This document shows, piece after piece, positions 34,100 to 43,302 of a stretch of 64,000 nt of DNA (its first letter is position 1; each line of letters opens with the position of its first letter). The position numbers and the translations under genes are program-made. Origin of the DNA: Parabacteroides distasonis (GTDB lineage: Bacteria > Bacteroidota > Bacteroidia > Bacteroidales > Tannerellaceae); contig SUXM01000004.1 of the NCBI GenBank assembly GCA_015060925.1, forward strand, positions 1-64,000, in the 5' to 3' direction. The notes beneath the pieces are model-generated. The model was not told the DNA's origin. It saw nothing but the letters and a program-made list of their open reading frames with translations, and ran no database searches.

Positions 34100-35164
34100 T
34101 TAATCTAATAGCATATCTTTTAACTGTTCTTGTTCTTTTTCTGTCAAGTGTAATTTTTCTGATAGGAATTTCTTCGTGGAGCCATATTCCTTTTTTATCT
34201 TGTTAAAGACCAATTCAAGCCATGATTCATGCGCATGAAGCAATAAAGTGATGGTCTCTTGCGCATCAGTGTTCAGATTACGTGCCATCTCTGCATGGTG
34301 TTCGAAATGAATATGGTGATTAGAGGTCATGTAATCTTCCAGAATGGTCTCTTCCGGAACCTCAAGTGCGGATAGCAACATGGCCATAAGAAAACCGGTT
34401 CGATCTTTTCCTATGGAACAGTTGACCAAGATAGGGTAATTCTCTTTGTCGAGAAAGACTTTTAGTGCTTTACCGAATTGCTTGCTATTCTCATTCATAT
34501 ATTGCAGATAGGTATCCTGCATATAGACGATACCATCTCCTTTGCGTATCTGTCCCTCCATTAATCTTTGGGTGATTATATCTTTATTTTTAACCGGTAT
34601 AGGAATTGGGATTATCTTTACGTTTGGATATTTATTGGGAGCCAGCGTGGTTTCATCTTCTCCTCTTAAGTCGATAATGGTCTTAATCTTTAGGTTGTTT
34701 ATGCGGATAATGTCTTTATGGCTTAGTGAAGATAATTCCCCGGAGCGGTATATTTTACCCCATTGGGTGATTTTTTTTCCTCGCTTATTCAGATAGCCTC
34801 CCATGTCGCGCAGGTTTTGGACACTGTCCATTTGTACGGAACGAGCACCGACAGTATGGAAATATTCATCGTTGAAAGATAAAAGGAAATACTTACGACT
34901 TGTATTGTCTTGAGTAATATGGGTAATCTTACCCTCTTTTATATCGGCTATATTACAGGGATAGGAGAGGTCAAAGGAGATAGGATTATCCGAAACATAG
35001 AGTTTTATAGTTCCTTCTATCTGTGGATTAGTTTCCCACTTTATGATATAGTTTCCGATATTGTCCCTTGAGCAGACAGATTGGATCTCGGGTGTTTTAT
35101 CGGAACTACATCCCATGAATAAGACGATACTGATAAATAGAGCAAGAATTTGTTTTATTGTCAT
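34100..35164 (-). CDS. Tyrosine-phosphatase family lipoprotein
   Basis: 354 residues. Lipoprotein signal ending LFMGCSSD. An N-terminal Ig-like region (CSRDNIGNYIIKWETNPQIEG) precedes a Y_phosphatase3-type domain: VQNLRDMGGYLNKRGKKI, WGKIYRSGELS and the signature NCSIGKDRTGFLMAM (Cys nucleophile, P-loop and Arg in CxxGKDR). Exposed at the outer membrane or in the periplasm, so it may act on phosphotyrosine, phosphoinositide-like or sugar phosphates; substrate unknown. The ATG at 35179 lies too close to the -7 box (35184), so the second Met is preferred. Confidence 0.87.
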   Translation of the reverse strand: MTIKQILALFISIVLFMGCSSDKTPEIQSVCSRDNIGNYIIKWETNPQIEGTIKLYVSDNPISFDLSYPCNIADIKEGKITHITQDNTSRKYFLLSFNDEYFHTVGARSVQMDSVQNLRDMGGYLNKRGKKITQWGKIYRSGELSSLSHKDIIRINNLKIKTIIDLRGEDETTLAPNKYPNVKIIPIPIPVKNKDIITQRLMEGQIRKGDGIVYMQDTYLQYMNENSKQFGKALKVFLDKENYPILVNCSIGKDRTGFLMAMLLSALEVPEETILEDYMTSNHHIHFEHHAEMARNLNTDAQETITLLLHAHESWLELVFNKIKKEYGSTKKFLSEKLHLTEKEQEQLKDMLLD

Positions 35165-35183
35165 ATTACTGTCATTCATAATT

Positions 35184-35191
35184 CAAAGATA
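35184..35191 (-). promoter_or_regulatory. -7 box of the phosphatase lipoprotein gene
   Basis: TATCTTTG on the minus strand; predicted start of transcription falls at or after the first in-frame ATG, favouring the ATG at 35164. Confidence 0.55.
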
Positions 35192-35230
35192 TAGAAAATA
35201 TATCTTCTTATCATTGAGTCTTAATGATAT

Positions 35231-36160
35231 TTAAGACTGTTGACGGTAATTGCTTGCAAACTCTTTAGAAATGTAATTATCGTAACTTTGGCAAACTTCA
35301 CTGGCTAAATCTATGCCGCAGTGCACGATACGTCCCCACATCTCTTCTGAAAGCGTTGCAAGATCCTTTTTCCCTATATTATATTTTAACAAACCATAGA
35401 TGACACCTGCATTGAAGTTGTCCCCAGCCCCGATTGTACTGATCGGTTGCAGAGGGGAGGAGTCGTAATGGTAACGTTGGTTCCCGTTGTACAGGTTGAC
35501 TCCGTCTGCTCCATGGGTAGTCATGAAATGATTACAATAGAACTGGATATGGTCGGTGTACACCTTCCCGGTATCAGTCATGTTGAATATGTTGAAAAAG
35601 TCTTCGTCTGAGCCTCTGACGATATCCGCATATTCAAAGTTTTCCAAGATAGTCGGTGTTAAGTGGATAGCTTCATGAGCATGAGCTTTCCTAAAATTCG
35701 GGTCGTAATATAAGATTGCATTCCTCTCCTTTGCATAATCCAATATTTCAATCATACGTTTGCGTAATGCCGGATTAAGCGAATAGTAGGAACCAAAGAT
35801 AAAGATGTCATCTTCATTGATTTCCGGTAAAGCAACGTCCAAACGCTGTTTGGGATACTCTTTGTAAAACATATAATTGGCACTGCTACTCTCTTCTAAG
35901 AAGGCCAATGAGATAGGACTTTTCCCTTCTGGGAAACAATCCACATACTCGGTGGAAAGATTGTTCTCTTTCATGAAAGAACGGATGATTTCACCTACTC
36001 GGTCGTTGCCTACTTCGCTGATGAAAGAAACCGGAACTCCTAATCGGCCCAAAGAGATTAAACCGTTGAAGGTAGAACCTCCCGGTACGGCTATATAGGG
36101 TTGGTTGTTTTTGAAGATAATATCCAAGATAGTTTCTCCGATACCAATTACCTTTCTCAT
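35231..36160 (-). CDS. PfkB family carbohydrate kinase
   Basis: 309 residues, ribokinase fold. N-terminal GETILDIIFKNNQPYIAVPGGS with the sugar-binding GG pair, and the C-terminal ATP/catalytic motif STIGAGDNFNAGVIYGL containing the general-base Asp. Looks like a fructokinase-type kinase; sugar not fixed. Two nt after the SIS-domain isomerase gene, which implies one transcript and linked sugar-phosphate metabolism. Confidence 0.9.
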   Translation of the reverse strand: MRKVIGIGETILDIIFKNNQPYIAVPGGSTFNGLISLGRLGVPVSFISEVGNDRVGEIIRSFMKENNLSTEYVDCFPEGKSPISLAFLEESSSANYMFYKEYPKQRLDVALPEINEDDIFIFGSYYSLNPALRKRMIEILDYAKERNAILYYDPNFRKAHAHEAIHLTPTILENFEYADIVRGSDEDFFNIFNMTDTGKVYTDHIQFYCNHFMTTHGADGVNLYNGNQRYHYDSSPLQPISTIGAGDNFNAGVIYGLLKYNIGKKDLATLSEEMWGRIVHCGIDLASEVCQSYDNYISKEFASNYRQQS

Positions 36161-36162
36161 AT

Positions 36163-36795
36163 CTATTTGTTTTCTATTTTGCTTTGTTCACGACTTTTAG
36201 AACCCAAGTAACCTCCGTGGTGGCGTTTGGCATAATCCCCATAGCTGAAATGAATCTGTTTCATCGTTCCTACAACCAGTAGGTCACCGATAACTGTCAT
36301 GACAGTCGTGGAGGTGGTAGGGGTTAGTCCGAGCGGACATACCTCTTGAGGAGCGCCTGTAGGCAGACAGACGGTCGCTTTTTCTGCCAATGGGCTTTCC
36401 GGATTGCCGGTAATCACGATGAATGGAATATTGGGTACAAGTCCACGTGCCAACTCTTCTAATTCGAGCAACTCACGAGTTTTGCCGGAGTTGGAGATAA
36501 GAAGCATGATGTCATTTTTACGAACGATACCTAAGTCTCCATGTTGCGCTTCGCTGGGATGTAGGAAATAGGCAGGCGTCCCTGTCGAACTGAATGTCGT
36601 GGCAATATTCATAGCGATCTGTCCGGCTTTTCCCATTCCACTGGTAATCAAACTACCGCCTAATTCGTGTACATGCTTGACAATAAGTTTGATCGCCTCT
36701 CCATAACCACTTGTCACCGGGATGTTGCGGACTGCATCTGCTTCCTGTTGCAAGATGGACGAAATAGCATCATTTATCATAATCTCTTCTCTCAT
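36163..36795 (-). CDS. SIS-domain arabinose-5-phosphate isomerase-like protein
   Basis: 210 residues, single SIS domain without the CBS pair of KdsD/GutQ. Key stretches match arabinose-5-phosphate isomerases: TSGMGKAGQIAMNIA, STGTPAYFLHPSEAQHGDLG, LISNSGKTREL and LTPTTSTTVMTVIGDLL. Arabinose 5-phosphate is the precursor of Kdo for LPS. Single-domain isomerases of this kind are known in Bacteroides, so this may be the Kdo-pathway enzyme, although the kinase neighbour leaves other sugar phosphates possible. Start may be at 36795 or at the Met at 36780. Last 20 residues (YGDYAKRHHGGYLGSKSREQ) are basic. Confidence 0.82.
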   Translation of the reverse strand: MREEIMINDAISSILQQEADAVRNIPVTSGYGEAIKLIVKHVHELGGSLITSGMGKAGQIAMNIATTFSSTGTPAYFLHPSEAQHGDLGIVRKNDIMLLISNSGKTRELLELEELARGLVPNIPFIVITGNPESPLAEKATVCLPTGAPQEVCPLGLTPTTSTTVMTVIGDLLVVGTMKQIHFSYGDYAKRHHGGYLGSKSREQSKIENK

Positions 36796-36814
36796 TACAA
36801 TTAATATGAATGTA

Positions 36815-36847
36815 CAAATGTATCTATTTTAATCTATCTTACACAAA
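36815..36847 (-). promoter_or_regulatory. Promoter of the SIS-PfkB operon
   Basis: TTTG (36844-36847), 21 nt, TACATTTG (36815-36822). Full consensus; leader about 13 nt to the ATG at 36795. Confidence 0.78.
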
Positions 36848-36865
36848 GGAAGGCATATATTTTTG

Positions 36866-36873
36866 TACTTTTG
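36866..36873 (+). promoter_or_regulatory. -7 box of the M16 peptidase gene
   Basis: TACTTTTG, 13 nt before the first ATG. Divergent from and 19 nt apart from the SIS operon promoter, so a shared regulator could affect both. Confidence 0.5.
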
Positions 36874-36886
36874 TGCCCTCTAATCG

Positions 36887-38119
36887 ATGAATATGGAAAA
36901 GGATTATTTCTCTCATATTTTGCCTAACGGATTGCGGATGGTACATCTACCCTCTGTTTCTCCGGTCTCATATTGTGGTTTTGCCATCAACGCCGGAACG
37001 CGTGATGAGGCTGTTAATGAGTTTGGTTTGGCTCATTTTGTGGAACACATGATCTTTAAAGGAACGGAAAAACGTAAGTCTTGGCATATTCTAAACCGGA
37101 TGGAAAATGTAGGAGGGGAGCTGAATGCTTATACGACTAAAGAGGAGACATTTGTTTATTCGATTTTTATGGAGGAGCATTTCAAGCGTGCTTTTGAGTT
37201 GTTGGCAGATTTAGTGTTCCATTCGCAGTTTCCGGAACAGGAGATAGAGAAGGAGGTTGATGTGATCCTTGATGAAATCAACTCTTATGAGGATAGCCCT
37301 TCGGAATTGATTTATGATGAATTTGAGAACTTGTTGTTCGATGGACATGCCTTGGGGCATAATATCTTGGGTAATGAGCAGTCGTTGTTGAGTTTTGATA
37401 CGGATGCAGGAAAGTCTTTTATGAGACGTTTTTATGTTCCGGAGAATATGGTCTTTTTCTCTATGGGGCGCATACCTTTTAAAAAGATCGTACAGATGGC
37501 AGAAAGTGCATTATCGGCTCTCTCTTTACCAATGGCATCACGTAACCGGATAGTTCCGGGAGAGATTGTTCCGCTTCATCGGCAGGTTCATAAGGATACG
37601 CACCAAGCGCATGTGTTGATAGGAGGGAGAGCATATAGCATGCACAACGAGAAACGTTTGCCGTTATTCCTGTTGAATAATCTATTGGGTGGCCCGGGGA
37701 TGAATAGCCGGTTGAATGTATCTTTGAGAGAAAAGCATGGATTGGTTTACAATGTGGAATCGAATGTAACCTCTTATACCGATACAGGCGTTGCCACGAT
37801 CTATTTCGGTACTGATCCGAAGAACAAAGAGAAAGCGGTTCGTTTGGTTTATAAGGAACTGGCTCGCCTACGGGATGTCAAATTGTCTACGACTCAATTG
37901 GCAGCCGCTAAGAAACAGCTCATTGGGCAATTGGGAGTCTCAGGGGATAACCGTGAAGGGCTTTTCTTGGGATTAGGCAAAAGTTTCTTACACTATAACC
38001 GTTATGATACGCTTCCCGAAGTCTTTGTCAAAGTGGAAAGCCTGACAGCCGAACAGATACAGGAGGTAGCCAATGAGATCTTTGCTCCCGAATGCCTGTT
38101 TAGTTTGATCTATCAATAA
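36887..38119 (+). CDS. M16 family zinc metallopeptidase
   Basis: 410 residues, the size of one processing-peptidase subunit. Inverted zinc motif HFVEH (His50, Glu53, His54) with the third ligand Glu130 in ILDEINSYEDSP, and C-terminal half with RLPLFLLNNLLGGPGMNSRL and the substrate-binding HGLVYNVESN. No signal peptide, so cytoplasmic, probably degrading peptides. The start could also be the Met two codons on (36893). Convergent with the AGCS gene with only 7 nt between. Confidence 0.94.
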   Translation: MNMEKDYFSHILPNGLRMVHLPSVSPVSYCGFAINAGTRDEAVNEFGLAHFVEHMIFKGTEKRKSWHILNRMENVGGELNAYTTKEETFVYSIFMEEHFKRAFELLADLVFHSQFPEQEIEKEVDVILDEINSYEDSPSELIYDEFENLLFDGHALGHNILGNEQSLLSFDTDAGKSFMRRFYVPENMVFFSMGRIPFKKIVQMAESALSALSLPMASRNRIVPGEIVPLHRQVHKDTHQAHVLIGGRAYSMHNEKRLPLFLLNNLLGGPGMNSRLNVSLREKHGLVYNVESNVTSYTDTGVATIYFGTDPKNKEKAVRLVYKELARLRDVKLSTTQLAAAKKQLIGQLGVSGDNREGLFLGLGKSFLHYNRYDTLPEVFVKVESLTAEQIQEVANEIFAPECLFSLIYQ

Positions 38120-38126
38120 TAAACAT

Positions 38127-39527
38127 TTACCAGCATTCGGCTTTGTCTTTTAATTCAGGAAGTTTATTTTTATCGAATATAGGTTCTTTGATTCCCTGCT
38201 TCTTTTGATTTACGTAATCCTGTAAGAGAAGAAAAGCCTGTTTGCTTAGGAGTGAAATGGCTACTAAATTACAGATAGTCATAAGCCCCATTGTGACATC
38301 AGCCAGGCTCCACGCCAGATCCAAACTTGCCAAAGCCCCGAACATCACCATTCCGCCGACTAAGATACGGTAGAGATGGAGTACACTTTTCTTTGAGGTG
38401 ATAAACCGTATGTTGGCCTCACCATAGTAATAGTTTCCGATGATACTGCTAAAAGCAAATAGGAAGATGGCAATAGCCACGAAGACACCTCCTGCCTTTC
38501 CCACTTCGATTGTCAAAGCTTGCTGTGTCAATTGTACGCCATTGATCGAACCATCTAACGGTACACCGCTGAATAGGATGATGAAAGCCGTACAGGTACA
38601 AATAAGCAGTGTATCGGTAAAAACACCTAATGTTTGAATCAGCCCCTGTTTGACAGGGTGGGTGACAGAGGCTGTTGCTGCCACGTTAGGTGCTGAACCC
38701 ATACCGGCTTCGTTGCTGAACAATCCACGTTTAATCCCCATCATCAAGGCAGCACCAACTGAACCACCTAATGCCTGTTCCCAACCGAATGCACTGTTTA
38801 TGATTAATTTGATGACAGCCGGCAGTTCGGTGATATTGAACAAAACGATAAACAAAGCCAATAAAACATACCCTAATGCCATAATCGGGACAATGATACT
38901 GCTTACTTTGGCGATACGTTGGATACCACCGAAGATAATGGCAAGTGTCAGTATAGTAAGAACGATTCCTACTATGGTTGGATTGAAGTTAAAAGAGCCT
39001 TGCAAGGCGGCGCATATCGTGTTGCTTTGTACAGAGTTAAAAGCAAACCCGAAAGTTACAGAGATCAAGACGGCAAATAGGATCCCCATCCAGTTCAAAC
39101 CCAATCCGTGGCGCATGTAATAGGCAGGTCCTCCGATAAAAGAATCTTTCCCTTTCTGTTTGTAGAGCTGTGCCAAAGTTGATTCGATGAAGGCACTGGA
39201 TGAACCCAACAAGGCGATGATCCACATCCAAAAGACAGCTCCCGCTCCTCCAACGGCAATGGCTGTTGCCACACCTGCCAAATTGCCGGTACCGACACGA
39301 CTGGCCAAAGAGACGGCAAATGCTTGGAAAGAGGAGATCTGTTTTTCTCCTTTGTGGGCTTTGTTGGTGGAATCACCCAAGACACGAATCATCTCCCTAA
39401 TCATGCGAAATTGGACAAAATGGGTTTTGAAGCTGAACCATACGGCACATCCCAATAACAGGATAATCAAGATGTATGACCACAATATCTCATTTATTCC
39501 ATTAATCCAACTATTTATCAGTTCCAT
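38127..39527 (-). CDS. AGCS family sodium:alanine/glycine symporter
   Basis: 466 residues from MELINSWINGINEILWSYIL. About 11 hydrophobic segments; the family signature GAVFWMWIIALLGSSSAFIESTLAQLYK and GIKRGLFSNEAGMGSAPNVAA are clear. Imports alanine or glycine with sodium across the inner membrane. The upstream ATG at 39566 is inside the -7 promoter box and rejected. Follows the ComEA-like gene but has its own promoter. Confidence 0.93.
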   Translation of the reverse strand: MELINSWINGINEILWSYILIILLLGCAVWFSFKTHFVQFRMIREMIRVLGDSTNKAHKGEKQISSFQAFAVSLASRVGTGNLAGVATAIAVGGAGAVFWMWIIALLGSSSAFIESTLAQLYKQKGKDSFIGGPAYYMRHGLGLNWMGILFAVLISVTFGFAFNSVQSNTICAALQGSFNFNPTIVGIVLTILTLAIIFGGIQRIAKVSSIIVPIMALGYVLLALFIVLFNITELPAVIKLIINSAFGWEQALGGSVGAALMMGIKRGLFSNEAGMGSAPNVAATASVTHPVKQGLIQTLGVFTDTLLICTCTAFIILFSGVPLDGSINGVQLTQQALTIEVGKAGGVFVAIAIFLFAFSSIIGNYYYGEANIRFITSKKSVLHLYRILVGGMVMFGALASLDLAWSLADVTMGLMTICNLVAISLLSKQAFLLLQDYVNQKKQGIKEPIFDKNKLPELKDKAECW

Positions 39528-39563
39528 ATCGGTTATTTGTTGTGTATGTATATTTATAAAACA

Positions 39564-39595
39564 CAAACCTAAATAAAATGTTTCGCATAAACAAA
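39564..39595 (-). promoter_or_regulatory. Promoter of the AGCS symporter gene
   Basis: TTTG (39592-39595), 20 nt, TAGGTTTG (39564-39571); leader about 30 nt to the ATG at 39527. Partly just before the end of the upstream gene at 39606. Confidence 0.78.
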
Positions 39596-39605
39596 TCTTC
39601 TCCGG

Positions 39606-40277
39606 TCAAGGCCGAGATTTGAACGAAAGATAGGGGGCTAAACGCTTTCTATCCTCTTCTGTAAACTCTTCCAACAGTTGCAAGTTTTCCCAACCGGTAA
39701 GTATCCCCTTTTGTTTGCGGAGTTGCAGGATAACCTTTACTTGTTGATACTCAAGGTAAGGGTGCTTGAGCAGTGTGGAAAAAGGCAGGGTATTGATCTC
39801 TAATGGCCGGATATATGTCGTGTCAACCCTGAACCAAGGAGTAAGGGCTTCATATCGGTCGGCATCTATGCCATATACTTCCGCTAACTGCTCTACTGAA
39901 TGGAAGCCGCCCAACAGCTCCCTATATTTGATGATTCGTCGGGCAAAGGTACTGCCGATGCCGGGTATCTTTTTCAGGACAGTTGTGTCGGTTGTGTTTA
40001 ATTCCACAACCGTTCCTTTGGGATACTTATTGGATTGAAATGTTTTTGTATATCTCCTTTTTGTCTGTTTGGTTGAGGTTGTCTTCCGGATGGTGACAGG
40101 CTCTTTTACCGATGCCTGCGGCTTTTCTTCTTGATAGGCATCCGTCTCGGAATGGATAGGCATTGCTTTGGGGTCGGTTCGGTACAACAAAATCCAAGAG
40201 ATTGAAACAAGGGATAAAAGGAGGGTGAATGCTCTACGCTCTCCTTTGGAGAAGTAAAAAAGATCTCTCCAGTTCAT
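39606..40277 (-). CDS. ComEA-like membrane-anchored helix-hairpin-helix protein
   Basis: 223 residues. One N-terminal membrane segment (AFTLLLSLVSISWILLY), then a charged and Lys/Thr-rich linker, and two or more HhH units: VVELNTTDTTVLKKIPGIGSTFARRIIKYRELLGG (in parts) and LEINTLPFSTLLKHPYLEYQQVKVILQLRK. The GIGxxxAxxIxxYR motif is the DNA-contacting hairpin of ComEA. Probably periplasmic DNA binding as in natural transformation, but other competence genes (comEC, comF) are not in the window. See also the HhH-barrel at 8903. Confidence 0.86.
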   Translation of the reverse strand: MNWRDLFYFSKGERRAFTLLLSLVSISWILLYRTDPKAMPIHSETDAYQEEKPQASVKEPVTIRKTTSTKQTKRRYTKTFQSNKYPKGTVVELNTTDTTVLKKIPGIGSTFARRIIKYRELLGGFHSVEQLAEVYGIDADRYEALTPWFRVDTTYIRPLEINTLPFSTLLKHPYLEYQQVKVILQLRKQKGILTGWENLQLLEEFTEEDRKRLAPYLSFKSRP

Positions 40278-40319
40278 AGTTGTCGTTTGTTAATGATTTT
40301 GATTAAATAGTTCTTTTTG

Positions 40320-40349
40320 CAAAGGTAGGAGTTTCCTGTTAGTAAACAA
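40320..40349 (-). promoter_or_regulatory. Promoter of the ComEA-like gene, inside a terminator hairpin
   Basis: TTG (40347-40349), 19 nt, TACCTTTG (40320-40327). The -33 element lies in the loop of the 40326-40359 hairpin. Confidence 0.65.
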
Positions 40350-40359
40350 GAAACTCCTA
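40326..40359 (-). terminator. Terminator-like hairpin of the NSS transporter gene
   Basis: TAGGAGTTTC / GAAACTCCTA, 10-bp perfect stem with 14-nt loop, 11 nt after the stop (40370). Followed by CCTTTGC rather than a T tract. Confidence 0.6.
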
Positions 40360-40369
40360 TGGGCTTATC

Positions 40370-41737
40370 TTAGAATAGAGACATGATCTGGTTGATCAGC
40401 CCTAATTCGTTCAAGAAGATGATACCGATGGCAATAGGAGCCACGTATTTCATGAAGAAGGCGTAGGTATTGAAGAAATAAAAAGGAATTGTTCCTTCAT
40501 TTGTCAATTCTGCCTTTATGACTTTGCGCTCAATCCGTGTGCCTGCGAAGATACAGATCAACATACCTCCCAAAGGTAACATGATCTTGGCTGTCAGATA
40601 ATCCAAGAAATCAAAGAAGATCATGCCTCCAATCGTGAAATCTTTCAGTACCCCGAACGAAAGCGAACTGAGTACCCCTAAGATGAAGGCTCCGGCTGAA
40701 ACAAGGCAGGCTGCTTTGCCTCGTGACATCTGATGCTCTTCATGTACGTAGGCAGTGGCCACCTCATGCATGGAAATGGTTGAGGTCAGGGCTGCCAATG
40801 CCAGCAAGATAAAGAAGATGATAGACCAAACATTTCCCATCGGAAGTTGGGCGAACACATTGGGAAGGGTGATGAACACCAACTCAGGACCGGCTGTCGG
40901 GGTGATACCGAAACTGAAGACGGCCGGGAAGATCATGATACCGGCAAGTACAGCTACCAACGTATCAAGCAAGGTGACTTGCAAAGCTGTTGTTTGCAGG
41001 TTCGTATCTTTCTTGAAATAAGAAGCATAGGTGATGAGGCATCCCATACCGATACTTAATGAGAAAAAAGCTTGTCCCATTGCACTGAGAATGACCGATG
41101 AGTCAATTTTGCTGAAGTCCGGTTGGAACAGGAAGGTTAATCCTTCGCTTGCATTAGGCAAGGTAACGGAACGGATACAAAGAATGATCAAGATTAAAAA
41201 AAGGAGCGGCATCATTAGTTTGGATGCTCGTTCGATACCGGATTTGACACCGGACATGATGATGACATGGGTGAGTACTATAAAAGTAACAGTCCAGATA
41301 ACCGGACGTAGAATACTTGTTGAGAAATTACTAAAGTCGGTAGCAAAGTCTGTTGCAGTTTTATCGCTCAACGAACCGTTGAAGGCTTGTAGAACATATT
41401 CCAGTGTCCAACCGGCCACAACCGAATAGAACCCTAAGATTAGAAAAGCAGCCAACACCCCGTTGTAACCGATCAGGCTCCAGCGGGTTCCGGGAGCAAG
41501 CTCTTTAAAGGCTCCGGCTGCATTTCGGTTGGTATGTCGACCGATAAAGAATTCCGTAATCATGACGGGAAATCCCAATAGTAAAATGCAAAGGATGTAG
41601 ATGAGCAGGAAAGCTGCTCCTCCGTTGGATCCTAACATATAGGGGAAGCGCCATATATTACCTAACCCGACAGCACAGCCGACAGTTGCCAAGATAACGC
41701 CTATTTTGCTTCCAAATGTAACTCTGTTCTCTGACAT
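40370..41737 (-). CDS. NSS family sodium-dependent amino-acid transporter
   Basis: 455 residues, eleven to twelve membrane segments. Family opening SKIGVILATVGCAVGLGNIWRFPYM (sodium/substrate site 1 helix) and the later SIGMGCLITYASYFKKDTN are as in MhsT/LeuT-like prokaryotic transporters. Probably imports hydrophobic amino acids with Na+. Single gene, followed by a hairpin. Confidence 0.94.
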   Translation of the reverse strand: MSENRVTFGSKIGVILATVGCAVGLGNIWRFPYMLGSNGGAAFLLIYILCILLLGFPVMITEFFIGRHTNRNAAGAFKELAPGTRWSLIGYNGVLAAFLILGFYSVVAGWTLEYVLQAFNGSLSDKTATDFATDFSNFSTSILRPVIWTVTFIVLTHVIIMSGVKSGIERASKLMMPLLFLILIILCIRSVTLPNASEGLTFLFQPDFSKIDSSVILSAMGQAFFSLSIGMGCLITYASYFKKDTNLQTTALQVTLLDTLVAVLAGIMIFPAVFSFGITPTAGPELVFITLPNVFAQLPMGNVWSIIFFILLALAALTSTISMHEVATAYVHEEHQMSRGKAACLVSAGAFILGVLSSLSFGVLKDFTIGGMIFFDFLDYLTAKIMLPLGGMLICIFAGTRIERKVIKAELTNEGTIPFYFFNTYAFFMKYVAPIAIGIIFLNELGLINQIMSLF

Positions 41738-41765
41738 GTTTTAAATAAAGATTTATTGAATAATA

Positions 41766-42428
41766 TTAAAATGATGAATCTACGGTTTTACCATCTTTGA
41801 TATGAATCACCCGGTCGGTGTCTGTTGCCAACTGCTCATCATGCGTGACGATGACGAATGTCTGATGCATCTGATCTCGAAGGTCAAAGAAGAGGCGATG
41901 AAGCTCCTCTTTGTTTTGTGAGTCTAAACTGCCGGATGGCTCATCGGCCAAGATGACGGCCGGGTTGTTTATCAACGCACGGGCAACAGCCACACGTTGT
42001 TTCTCGCCCCCCGAAAGCTCGTTCGGTTTATGTGTCATCCGATCTTTCAGGTTCAAGAAATCTAAAATCTCTTTCGCTCTTTTCCGGGCATCCGATGCCT
42101 TCTCTTTGGCAATAAGAGCCGGAATCATCACGTTCTCCAATGCCGTAAACTCCGGTAGGAGTTGGTGGAACTGGAAGACAAAACCGATGTTTTTATTGCG
42201 GAAAGCAGCCAATTTCTTCTCCGACAAAGCGATGGTTTCCGTCCCGTTAATGTATAATTTACCACTGTTGGGGGTATCCAACGTCCCTATGATCTGGAGC
42301 AAGGTTGTCTTTCCGGCACCGCTTGGGCCGACTATCGACACGATTTCTCCTGCATGGATGGTCAGGTCGATCCCTTTTAATACTTGTAAAGAGCCGAAGC
42401 TCTTGGTTATTCCTTCTGTTCGAATCAT
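41766..42428 (-). CDS. lolD: LolD-like ABC transporter ATPase
   Basis: 220 residues. Walker [13 protein letters not shown] (residues about 34-45), signature [15 protein letters not shown], Walker [14 protein letters not shown], and the H-loop VIVTHD. The LolD/MacB-type sequence [30 protein letters not shown] is the usual lipoprotein-release ATPase. The permease (LolC/E) is not adjacent. Overlaps tcdA by 4 nt (ATGA), so translationally coupled. Could alternatively energise a MacB-like exporter. Confidence 0.88.
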   Translation of the reverse strand: MIRTEGITKSFGSLQVLKGIDLTIHAGEIVSIVGPSGAGKTTLLQIIGTLDTPNSGKLYINGTETIALSEKKLAAFRNKNIGFVFQFHQLLPEFTALENVMIPALIAKEKASDARKRAKEILDFLNLKDRMTHKPNELSGGEKQRVAVARALINNPAVILADEPSGSLDSQNKEELHRLFFDLRDQMHQTFVIVTHDEQLATDTDRVIHIKDGKTVDSSF

Positions 42429-43150
42429 GATGATTGGGCAAGTTGATTAATTGTATAAGCCGCCAAGTAACATCCGAAGATGGCAGGCATATAGGAGACT
42501 GTTCCGGTTGTCGTCCGTTTGCATGCCTCTCCTTCTATTTCGATGACCGCTTCCGGATTGGCCATCTCAGTGGAGAAGACGACCGGGATACCTTTCTGGA
42601 TTCCCAAACCACGTAACCGTTTACGGACAGCTTTGGCCAACGCACAGTTACATGTCTTCGACAGGTCTGCCACCTTCACTTGTGACGGATCCATCTTGGC
42701 TCCTGCACCCATGGAGGAGACGACCGGGATACCTTTTTTGTAAGCATGATAGAGTAGGAATGCCTTCGGACTTAAGGAGTCGATGGCATCCACCACGAAG
42801 TCGTAACGGGTTTCCGACAAAATGGCTTCCGTCCGTTCGTCACGCAGGAACTCATGGATGACTGTCAGTTTCAAAGAGGGATTGATGTCCAACAGGCGGC
42901 GTGCTACGACCTCCGCTTTAGGCATCCCGATGGTGGAATGTAAAGCCGGAAGCTGTCGGTTGATGTTGCTCTCGTTTACCGTATCGGCATCGATGATAGT
43001 CATTTGGCCGACTCCCGCCCGGCAGATCTGTTCGGCAGCGTATGCGCCTACACCTCCCAAGCCTACTACCAACACATGACTGTTGGTTAGCCGTTCCATT
43101 CGGCTATGCCCTAATAAAAGTTCCGTCCTCGTGGTCCAAAAATTACTCAT
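42425..43150 (-). CDS. tcdA: tRNA threonylcarbamoyladenosine dehydratase
   Basis: ThiF/E1-like enzyme that cyclises t6A37 to ct6A in tRNA, using ATP. 241 residues. Nucleotide-binding [38 protein letters not shown] (Asp and Arg for ATP), conserved [18 protein letters not shown] and [15 protein letters not shown] with the C-terminal cysteine. Upstream partner in a two-gene unit with lolD. A -7 box lies only 5 nt before the start codon, hinting at a leaderless transcript. Confidence 0.94.
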   Translation of the reverse strand: MSNFWTTRTELLLGHSRMERLTNSHVLVVGLGGVGAYAAEQICRAGVGQMTIIDADTVNESNINRQLPALHSTIGMPKAEVVARRLLDINPSLKLTVIHEFLRDERTEAILSETRYDFVVDAIDSLSPKAFLLYHAYKKGIPVVSSMGAGAKMDPSQVKVADLSKTCNCALAKAVRKRLRGLGIQKGIPVVFSTEMANPEAVIEIEGEACKRTTTGTVSYMPAIFGCYLAAYTINQLAQSS

Positions 43151-43155
43151 GCGTG

Positions 43156-43163
43156 CAAAAGTA
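43156..43163 (-). promoter_or_regulatory. -7 box of the tcdA-lolD unit
   Basis: TACTTTTG ending 5 nt before the tcdA ATG; implies almost no 5' leader. No matching TTTG. Confidence 0.45.
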
Positions 43164-43302
43164 ATAAATCAATCATAAACGGAGGACCTTTTATAGATCT
43201 TTGTTACATTTTAATTCTTCCTTGTAACCTATTTGTAATATTTATGTCATGGAAGAGAAACATCTGTTTCAGACATTTGCCTTGAATTTTTAATCATTTA
43301 TT

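Noticed and set aside
39528-39566. Extended N-terminus of the AGCS symporter
   Set aside because: The upstream ATG lies inside a full-consensus promoter.
43230-43275. Single GAAACATCTGTTTC palindrome before the PiT gene as another triple element
   Set aside because: Only one unit; no neighbours at 21-22 nt spacing.
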